Shown in pieces: positions 21,163-33,699 of a DNA stretch of 64,000 nucleotides. The position numbers were made by a program, and so were the translations under genes. The stretch is from Arachis hypogaea. Lineage: Eukaryota > Streptophyta > Magnoliopsida > Fabales > Fabaceae. Every line of letters starts with the position of its first letter. The stretch's first letter is position 1. The stretch lies in the NCBI RefSeq assembly GCF_003086295.3, contig NC_092055.1:126085484-126149483 (forward strand), written 5' to 3'. The notes beneath the pieces were generated by a model, which was not told the DNA's origin, made no database searches, and worked only from the letters and a program-made list of their open reading frames with translations.

Positions 21163-22128
21163 GTGTTGGGTCGGAGGCCGTGATTGGATGAATAAGTGGA
21201 AAGTTTGGTAGTATGGTCCTTTGGTTTGTAGTGAAACCCTTTGGATATTGTGTTTGATTGACTTTTATAAATTTAAAATAGGAATTTGGATTTTCAGATA
21301 ATTAACCATCGATTTTTGAAAAGATTCATAAGATGAGCGATAATCAATGCATTTGAAAACAATTTTCTTTTAAATATCTTCTTATAACAATTTTTAAAAC
21401 CTCTGCTGAGAACCTACAAGGATAATGTTCTCACCCCTTATAGATTTTCCCCTTTTCAGGACGAACAAAGAGTTTAAGGAGTTTCTTTTGCGCTTATGGT
21501 TGTGTTGTATATTGTTGTATATATTATAGCTAGTCTTTCCTCACTTTTATTCCTATATTTTGTAAGAGGGATAAGAATCGTGATATGTAATGTTTGTGGG
21601 TTATTTATATAAAGGACTCTTATTATTATATATATAAATATATGTATGAAGTGTTGTGATTGATTTGTATGTATGTATGCATGTATGTACATTATTGAGA
21701 AAAAGTATTTTAGTTTTTCGAAGAAAAGTTTATACGGTTTTAATTTAAAGGCTCTTATCTTATTATTAAATATATGAGAGTCGTCGGAATATTCTTCGTT
21801 ATCAGAATGACGCAGTCGAAAGTATGACATTCTGTTAATAAGAGTGTTACATATACCACTATAAGACTAGTACAAATAGATGGTTATGCGTAAATTAATG
21901 TATGGTATTTTTTATAAGTAAGAATTGGAAAGTAATTTGTAAGTTTTTTTTTTATTATTGTTGTGTCTCGACATTTGTTTTATTATACCAAGTCATTAGT
22001 CACTCTTTTGATTGAAAAAGATTAGTCTTATATTTTTGGTAATTTTTTTGGTATTTAGGTTAAGTGTTTACATCATTTAATTTGCTATTTTGAGTATAAT
22101 TAAAACTTATTTTTAGATAGAGTATCGC
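21163..22128. other. AT-rich flank, possible older LTR scrap
   Basis: No gene. 21400-21480 (GTTCTCACCCCTTATAGATT and CCTTTTCAGGACGAAC) and the GTGTTAC at 21843-21849 resemble parts of other plant gypsy LTRs, but I cannot confirm that. A short GTAT/GCAT microsatellite lies near 21665-21690. Confidence 0.4.
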
Positions 22129-22383
22129 GGGTCTGTCTAAAATCAGCTCAGGTCTTTTGAGCTGATCTAATGCACCATACAATTTAAACCATTGGATTAG
22201 ATTGATAAACAATCTAATGGTTTATATTTAATTTATTTATAATTTATTATGAATTACAATAAGAGATACAAATTTTTTGATATTTTAAAATTGCCCCATA
22301 TAAAATTTCAGAACTAAACCCTCATTTCAACTGCTTGCTACCTTCTTCCTCTTCGCGATGACCCTCCGCTTCTTCCCCTACCC

Positions 22384-22740
22384 TTGAGGCTTTGCTCTCA
22401 AAAAGCGCTGCCGTCACTGATGACGACATCACCGCTGTTGCTCCTCTTCATAATCATCATCCTGTTCCTCATCAGTTTCCGCAGGTGTCCGCCGTTGAAG
22501 GCTCATCCTCCTCCGCGGCTGAGCCTTTTGCCAATGGGATTCATGCTGCGGTGGCAAGTGGAGTCTCAGCACCCTCGTTATCATCAGGAGGCGGTAGTGG
22601 TGAAGGAGAAGGGGCAGTTGCGGTGGCAAAGGAGAAGAGAAGGGCGGTGGAGGAACCAGTGGACAAGGCCAGCCTTCAGAAGCAGAGACGCATGATCAAG
22701 AATCGTGAGTCTGCTGCTAGGTCTAGGAACGCAAACAAGT
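22384..22740 (+). pseudogene. Captured bZIP transcription factor fragment (GBF4/ABI5-like group A)
   Basis: First-exon fragment of a plant bZIP gene. The frame beginning near 22392 has a Ser/Gly/Ala-rich N-terminus (VEGSSSSAAEPFANG, SLSSGGGSGEGEGAV), then VEEPVDKASLQKQRRMIKNR and ESAARSRNAN. The latter is the bZIP basic region with the invariant N-x7-R (NRESAARSR). In family members this is followed by ERKQAY and a leucine zipper; here it runs to NANK and a GTACTT donor-like site. A short AG-bounded segment at 22931-22957 might be a further exon scrap. No zipper is visible, so it could not dimerise or regulate as a normal bZIP. Its position inside MULE ends indicates transduplication. Confidence 0.8.
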
Positions 22741-23302
22741 ACTTACCCTGTTTTTCAAATTTTTTTAATAATGTTTCATTTTTTATATATTTTTATTTGA
22801 TGTTTGGAAAATGGAGATTCTTATGTGGTAAGTGAGGTTCACTATTCTTGGAAATTTCACAATTGGGGAGCTTTACTGAATTAAAGTTGAGATTTTTCTT
22901 CTCTTTTATTGATTAAGTTGGTTGACTGTAGGCTGAAAAGAAAGAGGTTGAAGGAGGTATGTAATGTATCTCACTTTCTGTTAACTCAATATTGCTTTAG
23001 TATAGATAGTAGAGAGATATTTAAATTAGTTTTATTATTAACGCTGTGATTGTTGTATAGTAGGGTTTAAATGGTTTGAAATGGATATGACTGATAAGAT
23101 GATATAATGGCGTAGTCTTATACATGTAGTCAATGCAATCTAGCTGGGAAAAGCTCTTTTTTTCTGTGTATGATGTGTTTGATAATAATCACTCCCAAGT
23201 TGAATAGTTAGTGCTATATTGGTTTGGTTAGGAACTTAGGATATAGATACTTCAAATATTTATTGATAATATTGATTTTATTTTTAATTTTGGTGGGGTG
23301 CA

Positions 23303-23830
23303 GAAGAAGGAGGTGCTTGATGAGAATGAGTGGTGGGACAAGATAGGGAAGATGAAGATGCTTGGGAAAAGAAAGCCATGCTTATAATAAAGGGAAAACT
23401 CTAGTTGTAAGCAAAGTTCCTTTGCCTGATTACCGTGCAGATCTTGACGAGCGTCATGGATCAACACAGAAGGAAATAGAGTATATCTTCCCTTTTTCAA
23501 TGTCTGATTTCTGTTTTGTGTGGAAGGATTTAGAAATGTACTTAACTTTTTTAAGTGTTCTGTAAATTAGAATGTCTACAGACATTGAACAAAGAGTAGG
23601 AAATCTTTTGAATAACTCACAATCAGTGGGGGAAGCGTCTGCTAGTTTTCCTTCTGTATCCACTGACTTGGGATAGAAACAATCATTAACTGCTACGAAA
23701 TCTGTCTCTTCACAACAGAGTGATTCTTCAAAGGATAAACTTAATGTTGCTCTAAAGGAAAGGCAGGAACAACATAGCTTCCACAATTCATTCTGAAAGA
23801 GGAAATAGGATCTTTGCGCTGGGGCTGATT
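23303..23830 (+). pseudogene. Captured DExH-box RNA helicase fragment
   Basis: N-terminal fragment of a plant DEAH/RHA RNA helicase (the DExH3/DExH5-like group). 23303-23358 reads KKEVLDENEWWDKIGKMKML. After a deletion and frame change, 23380-23475 reads HAYNKGKTLVVSKVPLPDYR then ADLDERHGSTQKEIE. An intron-like gap follows, then 23570-23780 reads MSTDIEQRVGNLLNNSQSVG and, after a stop, SSKDKLNVALKERQEQ. In intact proteins this leads into the helicase motor domain; here it ends before motif I. The retained intron-like gap points to capture from genomic DNA rather than from mRNA. Identification rests on recalled family phrases. Confidence 0.75.
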
Positions 23831-23834
23831 GCAA

Positions 23835-25420
23835 ACTAATTTGTACTCAACCTTGTTTTTACTTAACCTTGTTGTAATTTATGTTATTTGATACTAGTTT
23901 TTTTGCCTATTTCATCAAGTTGTTTAACAATATTTGGATCTTATGCAACAATGTTATTTGATTTTTTCCTTAAGAGTTTACAAATTAGCTTATATAAGAT
24001 ATCACCGATCCAAAGACAACCAAAATGTTAAAATTTTTGGTTTTCAAGATCAAGATGCCTATTTAGCCCCTTATTGGTTTAACACTTTAATGGATTATTA
24101 ATTTCCAGTTCCCTTAGGATAGCTTCTATCTCAGTAATTAGTCAAAAGAAACAATACACTTTGTTTTATCAGTTTACAAATTGTTTTATCAAGTTATGAA
24201 TAAAAGAGTTCGAGAGGATCAATCTTCACTAAATATTATTCATGTTCACTTATTTAGTTTTATAATATTTACGAAACATTGTGACAATTCATCAAATGAC
24301 TTGATTCCAGTATGAAATTGATATTAGTGACCATTAACAACAATCTGGGCATGCATCTGTTTTATGCAATTGGTGGTTTTGCAATGGTTTAAGAGGTCTG
24401 TGTAATACAAAGATTCCTTTATGTGAGGTTTTGGGACCAAAAATTGTTGCACTCTACGAGACACGCCATGCATTTCTTTGCTATATCATCAAAAAGGAAT
24501 AATGTATATATGCTACAACATTTGGTAAAAGTAAGAGTTTCCAAAAGTGACCGTTAATGAAACTTTCCAACAAGATCAAGCCATGAAAATAGGAATTTTA
24601 GTATTAGAATAGAAATGGAATATTTAAATAAAGATTGAGATTGGTCATAATTATTTTCAATTGATATTTAAAAAAAATATTAATTAACTATGTTGATAAC
24701 TAGATTTTTTCAATTTTTTTTTTTCTATTTAAAAGTTAAGACACCTTTGATCTTATGTGCAGCAAGTGCTATTGAGTAACCACAAGTGATGAACCTTGTG
24801 AAAATTTCTGTTCACATGATGATCACTGCAGAATATATAATGTTCATAGACATGGTATTCTCTTAAAATCACATAGAAATGCTCTTATATTTCAAGGAGT
24901 AACATTACATCTTTTTTAATTCTAGAGAGAAAAAAATTACATTTAAATTAGTGTATTATGACAGTTTGTGCCAGCAAATTATCCTACAAAAGTTAACTTG
25001 ATGGATTGTTGAGATGGTTGACCTGAAACTGATTTAGAAGCAGCAGTGACAGATGATAAAGATTAAGATTTTATTTGAAACTGTGCCATCAAGCTATACC
25101 TCTAACCAAACTAAGCTTCTAATTGTACCTGCAAAATTTGAGAAAGCAATATCTATTATGACATTCAACCAAGCACAAATTCATGTTTAGATCAACTTAC
25201 TATAACAAAAATACCCCTGAGAAACTACAAATTGCAGCACATATTAACAGAGAAAACAACTTCATTTCAATTTTCAAGATAAACAAGAAAAACAATCTAT
25301 TGAATATAAAAAAAATATCACAGCTTCTTTCCACCATTTTTTTTAATTGCTTTATGTTCTTAATTGAAAAATTCTATGCAATTGACAAATCCAGGAACTC
25401 ATTGATCTCATTGATCAAAC
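23835..25420. other. Pack-MULE interior without recognisable genes
   Basis: AT-rich sequence. An 80-codon frame at 25183-25425 is Lys/Asn-rich and matches nothing I recognise. No repeats of note. Confidence 0.5.
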
Positions 25421-25559
25421 CCTAAATCAACCCAAACACAAATTCATTGAAATTCTTGAAGTGTAGAAATGAAGGGGGGACGACGCTGAGAACGACGAAA
25501 AGACGCGGTGCACGATGAAGGCAGAAAGAACGACGGCACTCTGAAACTGAAAAGGAAAT

Positions 25560-25770
25560 TCTCAAATAAATTGGCAGTAGACGTGGGTTCTGTGAAAAGG
25601 GAAGAGAAAGAGAGGTTGATGGCAATGGGTAGGGATTATTGTTGATGGCAGTGGGTTCTATGAAAAGGGAAGAGAAAGGCAATGGATAGGGATTATTGTT
25701 GCGGTTGATGGCAGTGGGTAGGGATTGTTGTTGACGGCAGTGGATTCTGTGAAAAGGGAAGAGAACGAGA
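25560..25770 (-). repeat. Imperfect repeat in the right arm of the Pack-MULE
   Basis: Several tandem-like variants of GGCAGTGGGTAGGGATT and GTGAAAAGGGAAGAGAAAG, spaced 45-65 bp. Read in reverse they give a repeated NNNPYPLP-type peptide in a 125-codon frame (25422-25799). I treat this as repeat sequence, possibly a captured 5' exon, not a gene. Confidence 0.5.
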
Positions 25771-25984
25771 GCAGAGAGTGTGTTAGTGGGTTTAGTCACT
25801 AAATGAAGATAACAAATTTAAGATTTTCTAAATGAATTTTAAAAATATTTATAATAAAAATAAAAATTTAATAATTATTATTAAACCCCCATTTGGGGCC
25901 TATTTATAAATTATTTATTGTGCTTATCACAAAAGCTCAAAACATTTAAGCTTACTAAAGACACACTACAAAAAAAAGGGTTAA

Positions 25985-26125
25985 AATGGCATTGATATTA
26001 AGGCGGTTTTAAAGAACCACCATAATATCGAGACATTATGGCAATTGTTGCTGCTGCCGTAATTGGCTTTATACATTCTGGCGGTTCTGGTGATTATGGC
26101 GGTTTGAACCGCCATTTTCACACGC
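25985..26125. repeat. Left subterminal repeats of the CACTA element
   Basis: Short GGCGGTTTT, ATGGCGGTTTGAACCGCCAT and related units in both orientations, fewer than at the right end. Confidence 0.75.
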
Positions 26126-26497
26126 ATATAAAATGAAAAAAATTGTAATCCTGGCTCATTCAACGCCGTTCTTCGTTCTATCTAGGGCTTCTCCTCTCTG
26201 CTCTCTGGTTACGATCTGGTTACACCAACAAACAACGTAAAGGTAAGAAACAACGTTCATCATCTCCTCTCTGAACAATGCTCTGGTTACGATCTCCTCT
26301 CTGAACAAACAACGTTCATCACCTCCTCCGTGTAAAATCTATGTTGAAATGCTGTTACAATCTCTCCAGGTACCTCTCCAACAACGCCGTTCTTCCTTCT
26401 AGGGCTTCTCCTCTCTCCGCCGGTTACAATCTCTCCAGGTACCTCTCCCTCTCAAGTTAAATTGAAATGCTGTTTTATTTTGTTTTTTCTTTTGTGC
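26126..26497 (+). repeat. Duplicated leader-like segment in the CACTA element
   Basis: A unit containing CAACGCCGTTCTTC, CTAGGGCTTCTCCTCTCT and GGTTACGATCTC occurs near 26160-26220 and again, varied, near 26380-26445. It resembles a plant 5' untranslated region duplicated in place. No coding potential seen. Confidence 0.5.
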
Positions 26498-26735
26498 TGT
26501 GGAGACGAAGATTCCGGCGAGAGGCAAGGTTCTGGTGGCTACTGATCTCAGCATTTCGATTCCAGAAGGAACCAATTTCTTTGTTTTTGTTTGGGTTAGG
26601 GTTTCAAAATTGCTTTTGGTGCTGATTTTTTGGGGTTTTTGTTTCTCTGCAGCTCTGTTAGGGATTTTTGGGTCTTCCTTGAAGCATTGGATTAACGTTG
26701 GTGCGGGGGTGATTGACGACGATCTCAGGTCTTCT
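26498..26735 (+). pseudogene. Captured dUTPase (deoxyuridine triphosphatase) fragment
   Basis: Two blocks of a plant dUTP pyrophosphatase, an enzyme that hydrolyses dUTP to dUMP and keeps uracil out of DNA. 26500-26575 reads ETKIPARGKVLVATDLSISI then PEGT, matching the motif before the substrate loop. 26672-26735 reads SSLKHWINVGAGVIDDDLR, corresponding to the family's conserved GLAWKHSIDVGAGVIDxDYRG motif 3, with substitutions. The sequence between is intron-like with an AG acceptor, but the donor is not clear. The rest of the enzyme is missing, so no activity is expected. One open frame spans both blocks (26499-26801), which is coincidental. Confidence 0.75.
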
Positions 26736-27563
26736 TTCTTAACTTTACTCCTTCCTCTCTCTCTCTCTGAACTCAGATCTTCTATTGCTTACTTCTATTA
26801 AGATGTTTCTCTGATCTCCGATCTTAGATCTTAGATCTCAAAAAAAAAAACTGCTCCAATTTCAATTTCTCTATTTGCCTCTTTGGTTCTTTTTTGGTTC
26901 TTTCAAGCAAAGCTATGTTGTTTATCTCTGTAGTGTTTAGCTCTGCTGCCCTTGCTCTGTTCAATGTTTTTTTGCATTAACTGAACCCTTGCACTTAGAC
27001 ACATTAGCAATTTTTCTTTTGGTCCCATGTGTGTGAACTGTCCTTCAAATCTCTGCTGATTGATGTTTAGAAGAGTTAATTAATTCTGTTTTTAAAAGGA
27101 TTAGGGAATAAAATGGTGTCGGATTTCATTTGTAGCCATAGGAATCTAAGTTCTCTTCATTCTCCAAACCATAATCTTGTATAGATTTTGAAGACAGAAA
27201 GGTTAAAATTATATCAAATCAAATAAAAATACAAGAATTGAAGATGTCTCCATCGATCAGTAGATGTCTTTTCACCCCTTTGATATGCTTTATAGACATG
27301 ATGTCAGTATCATGCAAATCCATCATAGTAGATGCCTTAATCTGTATTTGTTGTATACAATATAGTTAGTTTTTATGCAACTTAAAACATTCATATCTGA
27401 AGGTGCTGTCTTTCTGATGAAGAATTTGAGAACCTCTCTAGTAAGACTGATTCTATTTTCTAATGACCAAACTTGAGGACTTCCTCTGCCAAGTTTGTAC
27501 TTGTAGCTCTAATGATGAAAATATGAATTCATGGTTTAACAGTCTGCTTACAATTTCCTGTAG

Positions 27564-28079
27564 GTCTTAAAACCTTGAAGAGGCTAAGTCTGGCATTTAA
27601 CAGGATCACAGATGCCTGTTTAGTACATCTGAAAGGTGCTTCTAATTTCTCTGCCTTTTGTTATGGTGACTGTCTTTTCCACATGCTGCTTCTGAGTATA
27701 TTTTTCTCACCAATACATTTTCTGAATTTATGCTATTTCAGAATTACTGTTACAAAAATTCAGAATGTGAAGAAAAGACCATGTCCTTAATTTACACCAT
27801 GCATGCGCTGCTAGTTTATTTTGAATTTTCCAGTTATCCTTCATATCCTCATTTATTTATTTTCTGGGTCCAGGTTTAGTAAATTTGGATTCCTGCAAAA
27901 TAGGCGATGAAGGGCTTGCCAATTTGACAGGTTTACTATTAAATTTCTGGAGTTTACCAAATGTAGCTTTGGATTAACTTTATATTAACAATTATTTGTT
28001 CATTCAGGCCTCACTCTCTTGAGAAGTCTAGTGTTGTCAGACACTGAAATTGGTTCCAGCGGGCTGCGTCATATATCAG
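27564..28079 (+). pseudogene. Captured leucine-rich-repeat gene fragment: three exons
   Basis: Three short exons, each one LRR of the plant cysteine-containing/RI-like type, with AG acceptors, GT donors and identical phase. Exon 27564-27635: (G)LKTLKRLSLAFNRITDACL then VHLKG. Exon 27874-27930: LVNLDSCKIGDEGLANLT. Exon 28008-28079: LTLLRSLVLSDTEIGSSGLR then HIS. They match the architecture of an Arabidopsis-type LRR protein in which each repeat sits on its own exon. No stop or frameshift is visible, so they could be spliced together. Upstream and downstream exons of the parent gene are not in the element. The function of the parent protein is unknown to me. Confidence 0.8.
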
Positions 28080-30583
28080 GTACATGGAAAAAATCTTATT
28101 AAATAAAAATTCAAACCCGGTCAAATTATTGTGTTGTTGGTTGTATTCTTCGCGAGCAAATGCTCTATGACCACAAGGTGGTACATAAGTCGTTATTGCA
28201 TTGTCACCTTTTTTCTTTTTCTTTATGCTTTTTAAAAAAAAAATCCTCGATCAAGGTGTTATATTGTTCAGGTTTTTAGTTTTGGTTTCTTGCTGATTAA
28301 TTTCAGGGTGCTATTGATTTGACTGCAAGAAGTTCTGTAACTAAGTTTGCTATTTTTCAGTTGCCAGCTGTTAGTAAAAAATATTTGACAACATGTACTT
28401 TATCATACAGTCATTAATTTGTTTTTCTTTTTTCTTTTTTTTTATTTGAAAAAACATGATGTCATTTGAGTTTTGTTTTGTTTGCCTACTAAATTAATTA
28501 GCTTTTAAATTCACTATCTTAAAGATAAAATAAAATAAAAAACTTATGCGACAATGAAATTACTTTATTGAAGGTGCATACTAGTAGATAAATGCAGGCC
28601 ATCTTTCAGTAACCAAATTTTTGTAGGCTCTTTGTCCATACATTAACATGTTGGGAGTAGTATAACTTTGAAGATTCTTTCTTTCTTTTTTCATCTCTGA
28701 AAATTGGTAAAATTGATTTTTTTTTTCATGCTAGAATGTTTAACAAATGTGTAAATGTGTTATTCTAGTAGTTATATTTATCAAGGGAAATGAAAGACGA
28801 AAAAAAAAAGGAATTCTCAGTACTAAAGAAATTTGATTAATAACTAAAAGTGTTGGTTAAAAGCAATAAATTCTGCTGGTTGTCAAATTTTTTTAATGTA
28901 TTATTTCTCAATTGCTGTTGCTGTGTTGTGTTGTGTGGCTTTAGTTTCAGGAATTCAATGCTGTAAGTAGAAAGCTTTCAAATCTATTTGAGTAAAAAAG
29001 ATAGTGATATCAAAATCACTGAATCAAATTTGGTAATGCTGAGAGGGAGACACCTTGTTAACACCTTGTTAGTACATGGTCTAGAGCAACAAAACAATAA
29101 GGTAATTATTTATGATTATATTTCTATCATAGTAAATTGTCCATTTACTATGCAATTCACATGATTATATTTCTGATCAATCACTTCCTCTCCTTCTCTT
29201 ATGATTTTAACATCACATGTCTCTGCTATAAATTCTTCAGTATCTTGTTTGCCATGCCTTGTCTCCTTTCTAGACAAATTTTTTCCTACTCATTCAAATA
29301 ATACAAATAACTTGGCTTCTCAGAAAAAAACAAACTAGTGTTATAAAAATTAATTTAATTTCATATATTGCAAAGACAGGGTATTGTAATAATTAGTATT
29401 TGTACCTTTAATTATACTTGCTGGTTCCAATCACCAATTTCTTTAAGATTTTTAAAAATAAGCTATATTTAAATATATTAATTGATGAAAGGATTAAACT
29501 TGTCAAACAGATTAATAAAATGAAATAGTTGTTTAAGATTGCACAAGTCAATGAACTTTGAAGAAGCAGATTCCTTCTTGCCTTTCTCTTCTGTCAAGTA
29601 ACTGTCAGCATACTCCTCATTCACAAGAGTACTTGGAATTTCAAATCTCCCTTTATATAATGATATAAATTTAAATAGTTAATTAGTGCATATTTAGATA
29701 TTATATACATCATTTTTAATTTAATTTGTTTTTAAATAAAACTGAAAAAAAGAGTTAAACATATACTTACATCGTATATATAAGAAGTATTTAAATAATT
29801 TCACTTTAATAGAATTTAACAAATTTTCATAAGATAGATACTTTAATTTTTGCCACCATTTTTATTTATTCGTGGTGATAAATCTTCCGTCTTTGTAAAT
29901 ATTTAATGGATCTCTAATTTTTTTTCTGTCCCAAGTAATTTTTACAAGTATCCGCAATTCGAATTTTTTTTGTCATCTCTAAATATATGTAATTTGATCC
30001 TAATTTGTAGTGTGTTTGCTTTTCTTATTGTTGTTATTCCTGTTCTATATTAATCTTTTCAAATAATTGAAAGGACATAATTGGGTCCAGCAATGGGCAT
30101 AGACTATATATAGTATATGACTATATATATAGAGGGATCATTCAATTGAATTTAAAGAACGTGGACAATAATGCTACAGGACTAACGCATAAGGCCAAAT
30201 ATATACATACAAATCCCAAATCATTATCCTGTCAAAGATATATAAACTCTAGTTCAAGCATAAAAGTTTAATAATCATTTATCACTAAGCTAATCTTTTC
30301 TTTCTATATATATATATATATATATAAACTCTAGTGCTTCACTTATTAATTACACCTTTGATAACTTAAATTATCTCGTATAGCAAAGAATAAATTTAAT
30401 CTCTAACATGATTGTAATTACTCTAATGTATCCTTTACTGAAATTATGTTACGAGAATATATAGTACATTATTTTCTTGTTTTAATAATGATATTTATCT
30501 TGCAGTGGATATTTATTTATATTTATTTACTGAAATTATGTTGCTCAATTACTCATTTATTTATATTTATTTATTTATTTTAG
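28080..30583. other. CACTA interior without recognisable genes
   Basis: About 2.5 kb of AT-rich sequence between the LRR exons and the TNP1-like gene, with T and A runs and a TA repeat at 30305-30325. I see no exon I would defend. The missing 5' exons of the TNP1-like gene could lie here. Confidence 0.5.
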
Positions 30584-31895
30584 ATGAATATGAAAATAGT
30601 ACACGTCTTCATTTATTAGTGAAGGATGTGCATAATTTGCCAGAAGGTTTGCGCATAGTTGTCAATTTTGATAGACAACATGCAGCAATAGGAGAAGCAA
30701 CCGGACTCCTTGCAGGAGTTTGTGGGCAATTGGCCACTGATTGTGTAGCATTTTCAATCAGTTTTGATAAGTGGTCAGACATTCCAGAGAGCTTTTTGAA
30801 AATCAATGGAATATTTTTTTCCAAGTAAGAAAATTACTTAAACTCTAAAGCTTATTTCTTTGTCATTATTTAGTTATATTTGTTAGTTAATATATATTCT
30901 TTGTTCCATATTAAAGGCTCGATTTTGCTTCAAAGTGTGTGATAGCTTGGCCAAACGATTTCTACTCCAATCGCTTGACAAAAAATGGAGGGAACATAGG
31001 ATAAAGCTTTGGAATGAGTTTTATGATCCGAGGATGAGTAAAACTGAGATTATAAATAATACACCAGAAGATATTGCTCTTGATCAATGGGCTTTATTTG
31101 TAGAATATCATTTGAAGCCTGAAACTTAGGTAAGTACTTACAATCTTAGTTAAATGTTGTCCCACTAAAAAGCCTTAAATAATTCTTTGAAATCAGAAGG
31201 AGTATAATTTTTTTAGTTATATAATAAAATATCAAGTAGCTAGTTGTGTATTAATTAGAGCTGCAAGTAGCTAGTTGTTATATTATTATATCGTCTTTCT
31301 TCTTCTAGTCTAATGTATAAAGGAAAACATTATTATGTGAAAAGAAATATTTTATTTAGAGAAGTGTACGAAAAGTATAAAATATAATATATACCATAAT
31401 TAAATAAGTATAATTGATCGTTACATTGGAGTAGTTTGTCATCTCTGGATCAAATCTGAGTAACCATGTGTGGTTATTAACTTACTATTATAAGTCTTAA
31501 ATTGGAAATTTTGTTTACGAGTTCTGGAATTTGAGTTACACTAGAATCAAACATCACTGTTAGTTTTATCACTGTTAGTGAGTTACTATTATAAATTTAT
31601 AATAAAGAAAAATTAATGAATTATTTCATGTGAGTTCTATCACTGTTAGTGAGTAATTAAGACTGTTGGATTCACTGAGAGTTAATTATTTTGAAGCTGA
31701 ACTTATTCAATGGTTTAAGTTGGCTGATAGGAAGTTAAGAGAATCTTTGTGTCCAAATTAATTGTGTCCAAATTAATCTTGCAGAATCTTTGTAAGAGGA
31801 ATCAAGAAATTCGGCAAAAACAAATAATTTCTCATACTTCGGGTGCTAAATCAATTGCAAGAAGAAGGGCTGAATTGGTAATCAAAAACATAAAA

Positions 31896-31966
<71 letters not shown>

Positions 31967-33443
31967 ATGTATTTGTGCTTTTATTTTTTCGGTGCTGAAT
32001 AATTATTTGTTAGTTAGGTAGTATCTAGTAGGCATTCTGCATTCACTGATGCACATTTTCGTTCAACCTTGATAGTGCAACCAAAAGAATAGAAGCTGGT
32101 AGCATTTAGAAAAAGAAAATAACAATAAACATTTAATCTTGCTTGCCACTTGGGTTAATTTAATGGCTTAAAACTTTCACTGAAAAACAGGGCTTTCAAA
32201 TAGAACATATTGTTGCTGTTAGTTACTTAATTTTTCTAACTTCCTTGTCTGCTTCTCTAAATTCCTTTTTTGCTTCTCAAATAGAACATATTGTTGCTGT
32301 TAGTTACTTAATTTTATGCATATCTTTTCTTGGATGATATATTTCTTGATTGAGTCTTTCTACTTTTCTTGAATTTTAGATGGAAGAGACGGGAAAAGAA
32401 GTTAGTAGGGTTCAAATGTGGGATATCACTCACAGAAAAATAGATGGAAGTTATGTTAATGAAAAGGCTAAAGAAATAGCGGTAAGTCTAAAGTGCAATA
32501 AGTAACTTATTTGTATTTCTTTTTCTTTCTTTTTTATAAGATAATATTATGTTTGATTCTTTCCCTTTCTTTTTGTATATGTAGGAGAAGATTGAAGCAT
32601 ATAGTAGTCAACAAGCGGTGGAATCAACCGTTAATTCTCCTCTTGATGCTCTTGGAGTAGTTCTTGGGAAAGAGCACCCTGGTCGTGTTCGAGGTTTAGG
32701 CATGGGAGCTGTTCCAACAGTTGCTTTCAAGAACAACACTACAAGAATTAGTCAGATGAATTTAGGGTCTTCAAATGATGCTGGCACATCATCTACTTGT
32801 AGTCCAAATGTGCAAGAAGAGTTGGATACCGTTAAAGCGCAATTGCAAGCACTAGTCTCCTATATTACTTCTAAGGAAGGAGGTAAAATTCCAGTGGAAT
32901 TGGCTGGAATGTTCCCTACTCGACAAATTTCACAGGTACAAATACAATTTATGTTCTTAATACCTTATCCATGTGTAATATTTGGAATCTTAAGGGAATC
33001 TGGGTCAATTTAAAATTTGACTTTGGAAGCTAGCTTTAACTTTTTTAATTAAAAGCCTACCAACAATTGATTCCTATGAAAAGGTGCAAGCAAGAAAGCT
33101 AAAAAACATTTTAAAGAAGCTAAGTTAATATTATAATAACCAAAATTAGATTGAAGTAGTAGCTAGCTGATGATGAATTAGATCCTTGTGGAGGATCAAG
33201 CCCTAATCTTAGTTCAAGGTCTAATTTTGAAGATGATGAGGGACCTTGTTGACCAGAAATTTGATCCTCTTTTCTTTTTTGATTGAATAATTTTATATTA
33301 ATAGTTTCAGATTCAGTTTTATATCCTTTTTTATTGTGCTCATAATTATATTTTTGTTGTAGGGATTGGATCAAGAGAGTGAGATTCCATCACCAAGAGA
33401 GTTAGGAAGTAGGTCTTCTGGAGCGAGCAACAAAGAAGCATGA
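30584..33443 (+). pseudogene. CACTA TNP1-like gene (Transposase_24), six exons, one in-frame stop
   Basis: Accessory protein that binds CACTA subterminal repeats in the En/Spm system. Exons (approximate): 30584-30824 (VHNLPEGLRIVVNFDRQHAA, FDKWSDIPESFL); 30917-31129 (LDKKWREHRIKLWNEFYDPR, DIALDQWALFVEYHLKPET); 31785-31877 (NLCKRNQEIRQKQI, HTSGAKSIARRRAEL); 32380-32481 (VQMWDITHRKIDGSYVN); 32585-32935 (DALGVVLGKEHPGRVRGLGM, then SPNVQEELDTVKAQLQALV); 33363-33443 (ESEIPSPRELGSRSSGAS, stop TGA). The introns have GT/AG borders. The only clear break is a TAG at the end of exon 2, probably a former CAG. The start of the protein is not identified. It is the best-preserved transposon gene outside the LTR elements. 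Confidence 0.82.
31899..31961. repeat. (TA)n microsatellite
   Basis: An uninterrupted AT repeat of about 60 bp in an intron of the TNP1-like gene. Confidence 0.98.
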
Positions 33444-33699
33444 TCTTGTATGATAAAGATTTTATGTATTAAGTATTATAGATATATGTTAAGACAAATT
33501 ATTAAAAAATGTAATCTTTGATACTTTGTTTTTGGATTATGATTTTTTATTTTCGGAGACTGTGTATGAATTAAAAATCTTGTTATGATGTTTAAGCTTA
33601 TGCTTTTTGGTTATTATGAGATTTTAAAGTTTGAATTCTAAAAATGTCACTTTAAATACATAGTTTCAATCTCATTTTAAAAAGTATAAAATTGCAATT

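Noticed and set aside
22392..22835. Functional bZIP gene
   Set aside because: The basic region is truncated and altered after SAARSR, no leucine zipper follows, and it sits within MULE ends beside an unrelated gene fragment.
26499..26801. A 100-codon protein-coding gene
   Set aside because: It is two dUTPase exon pieces read through an intron-like stretch; no start context or complete domain.
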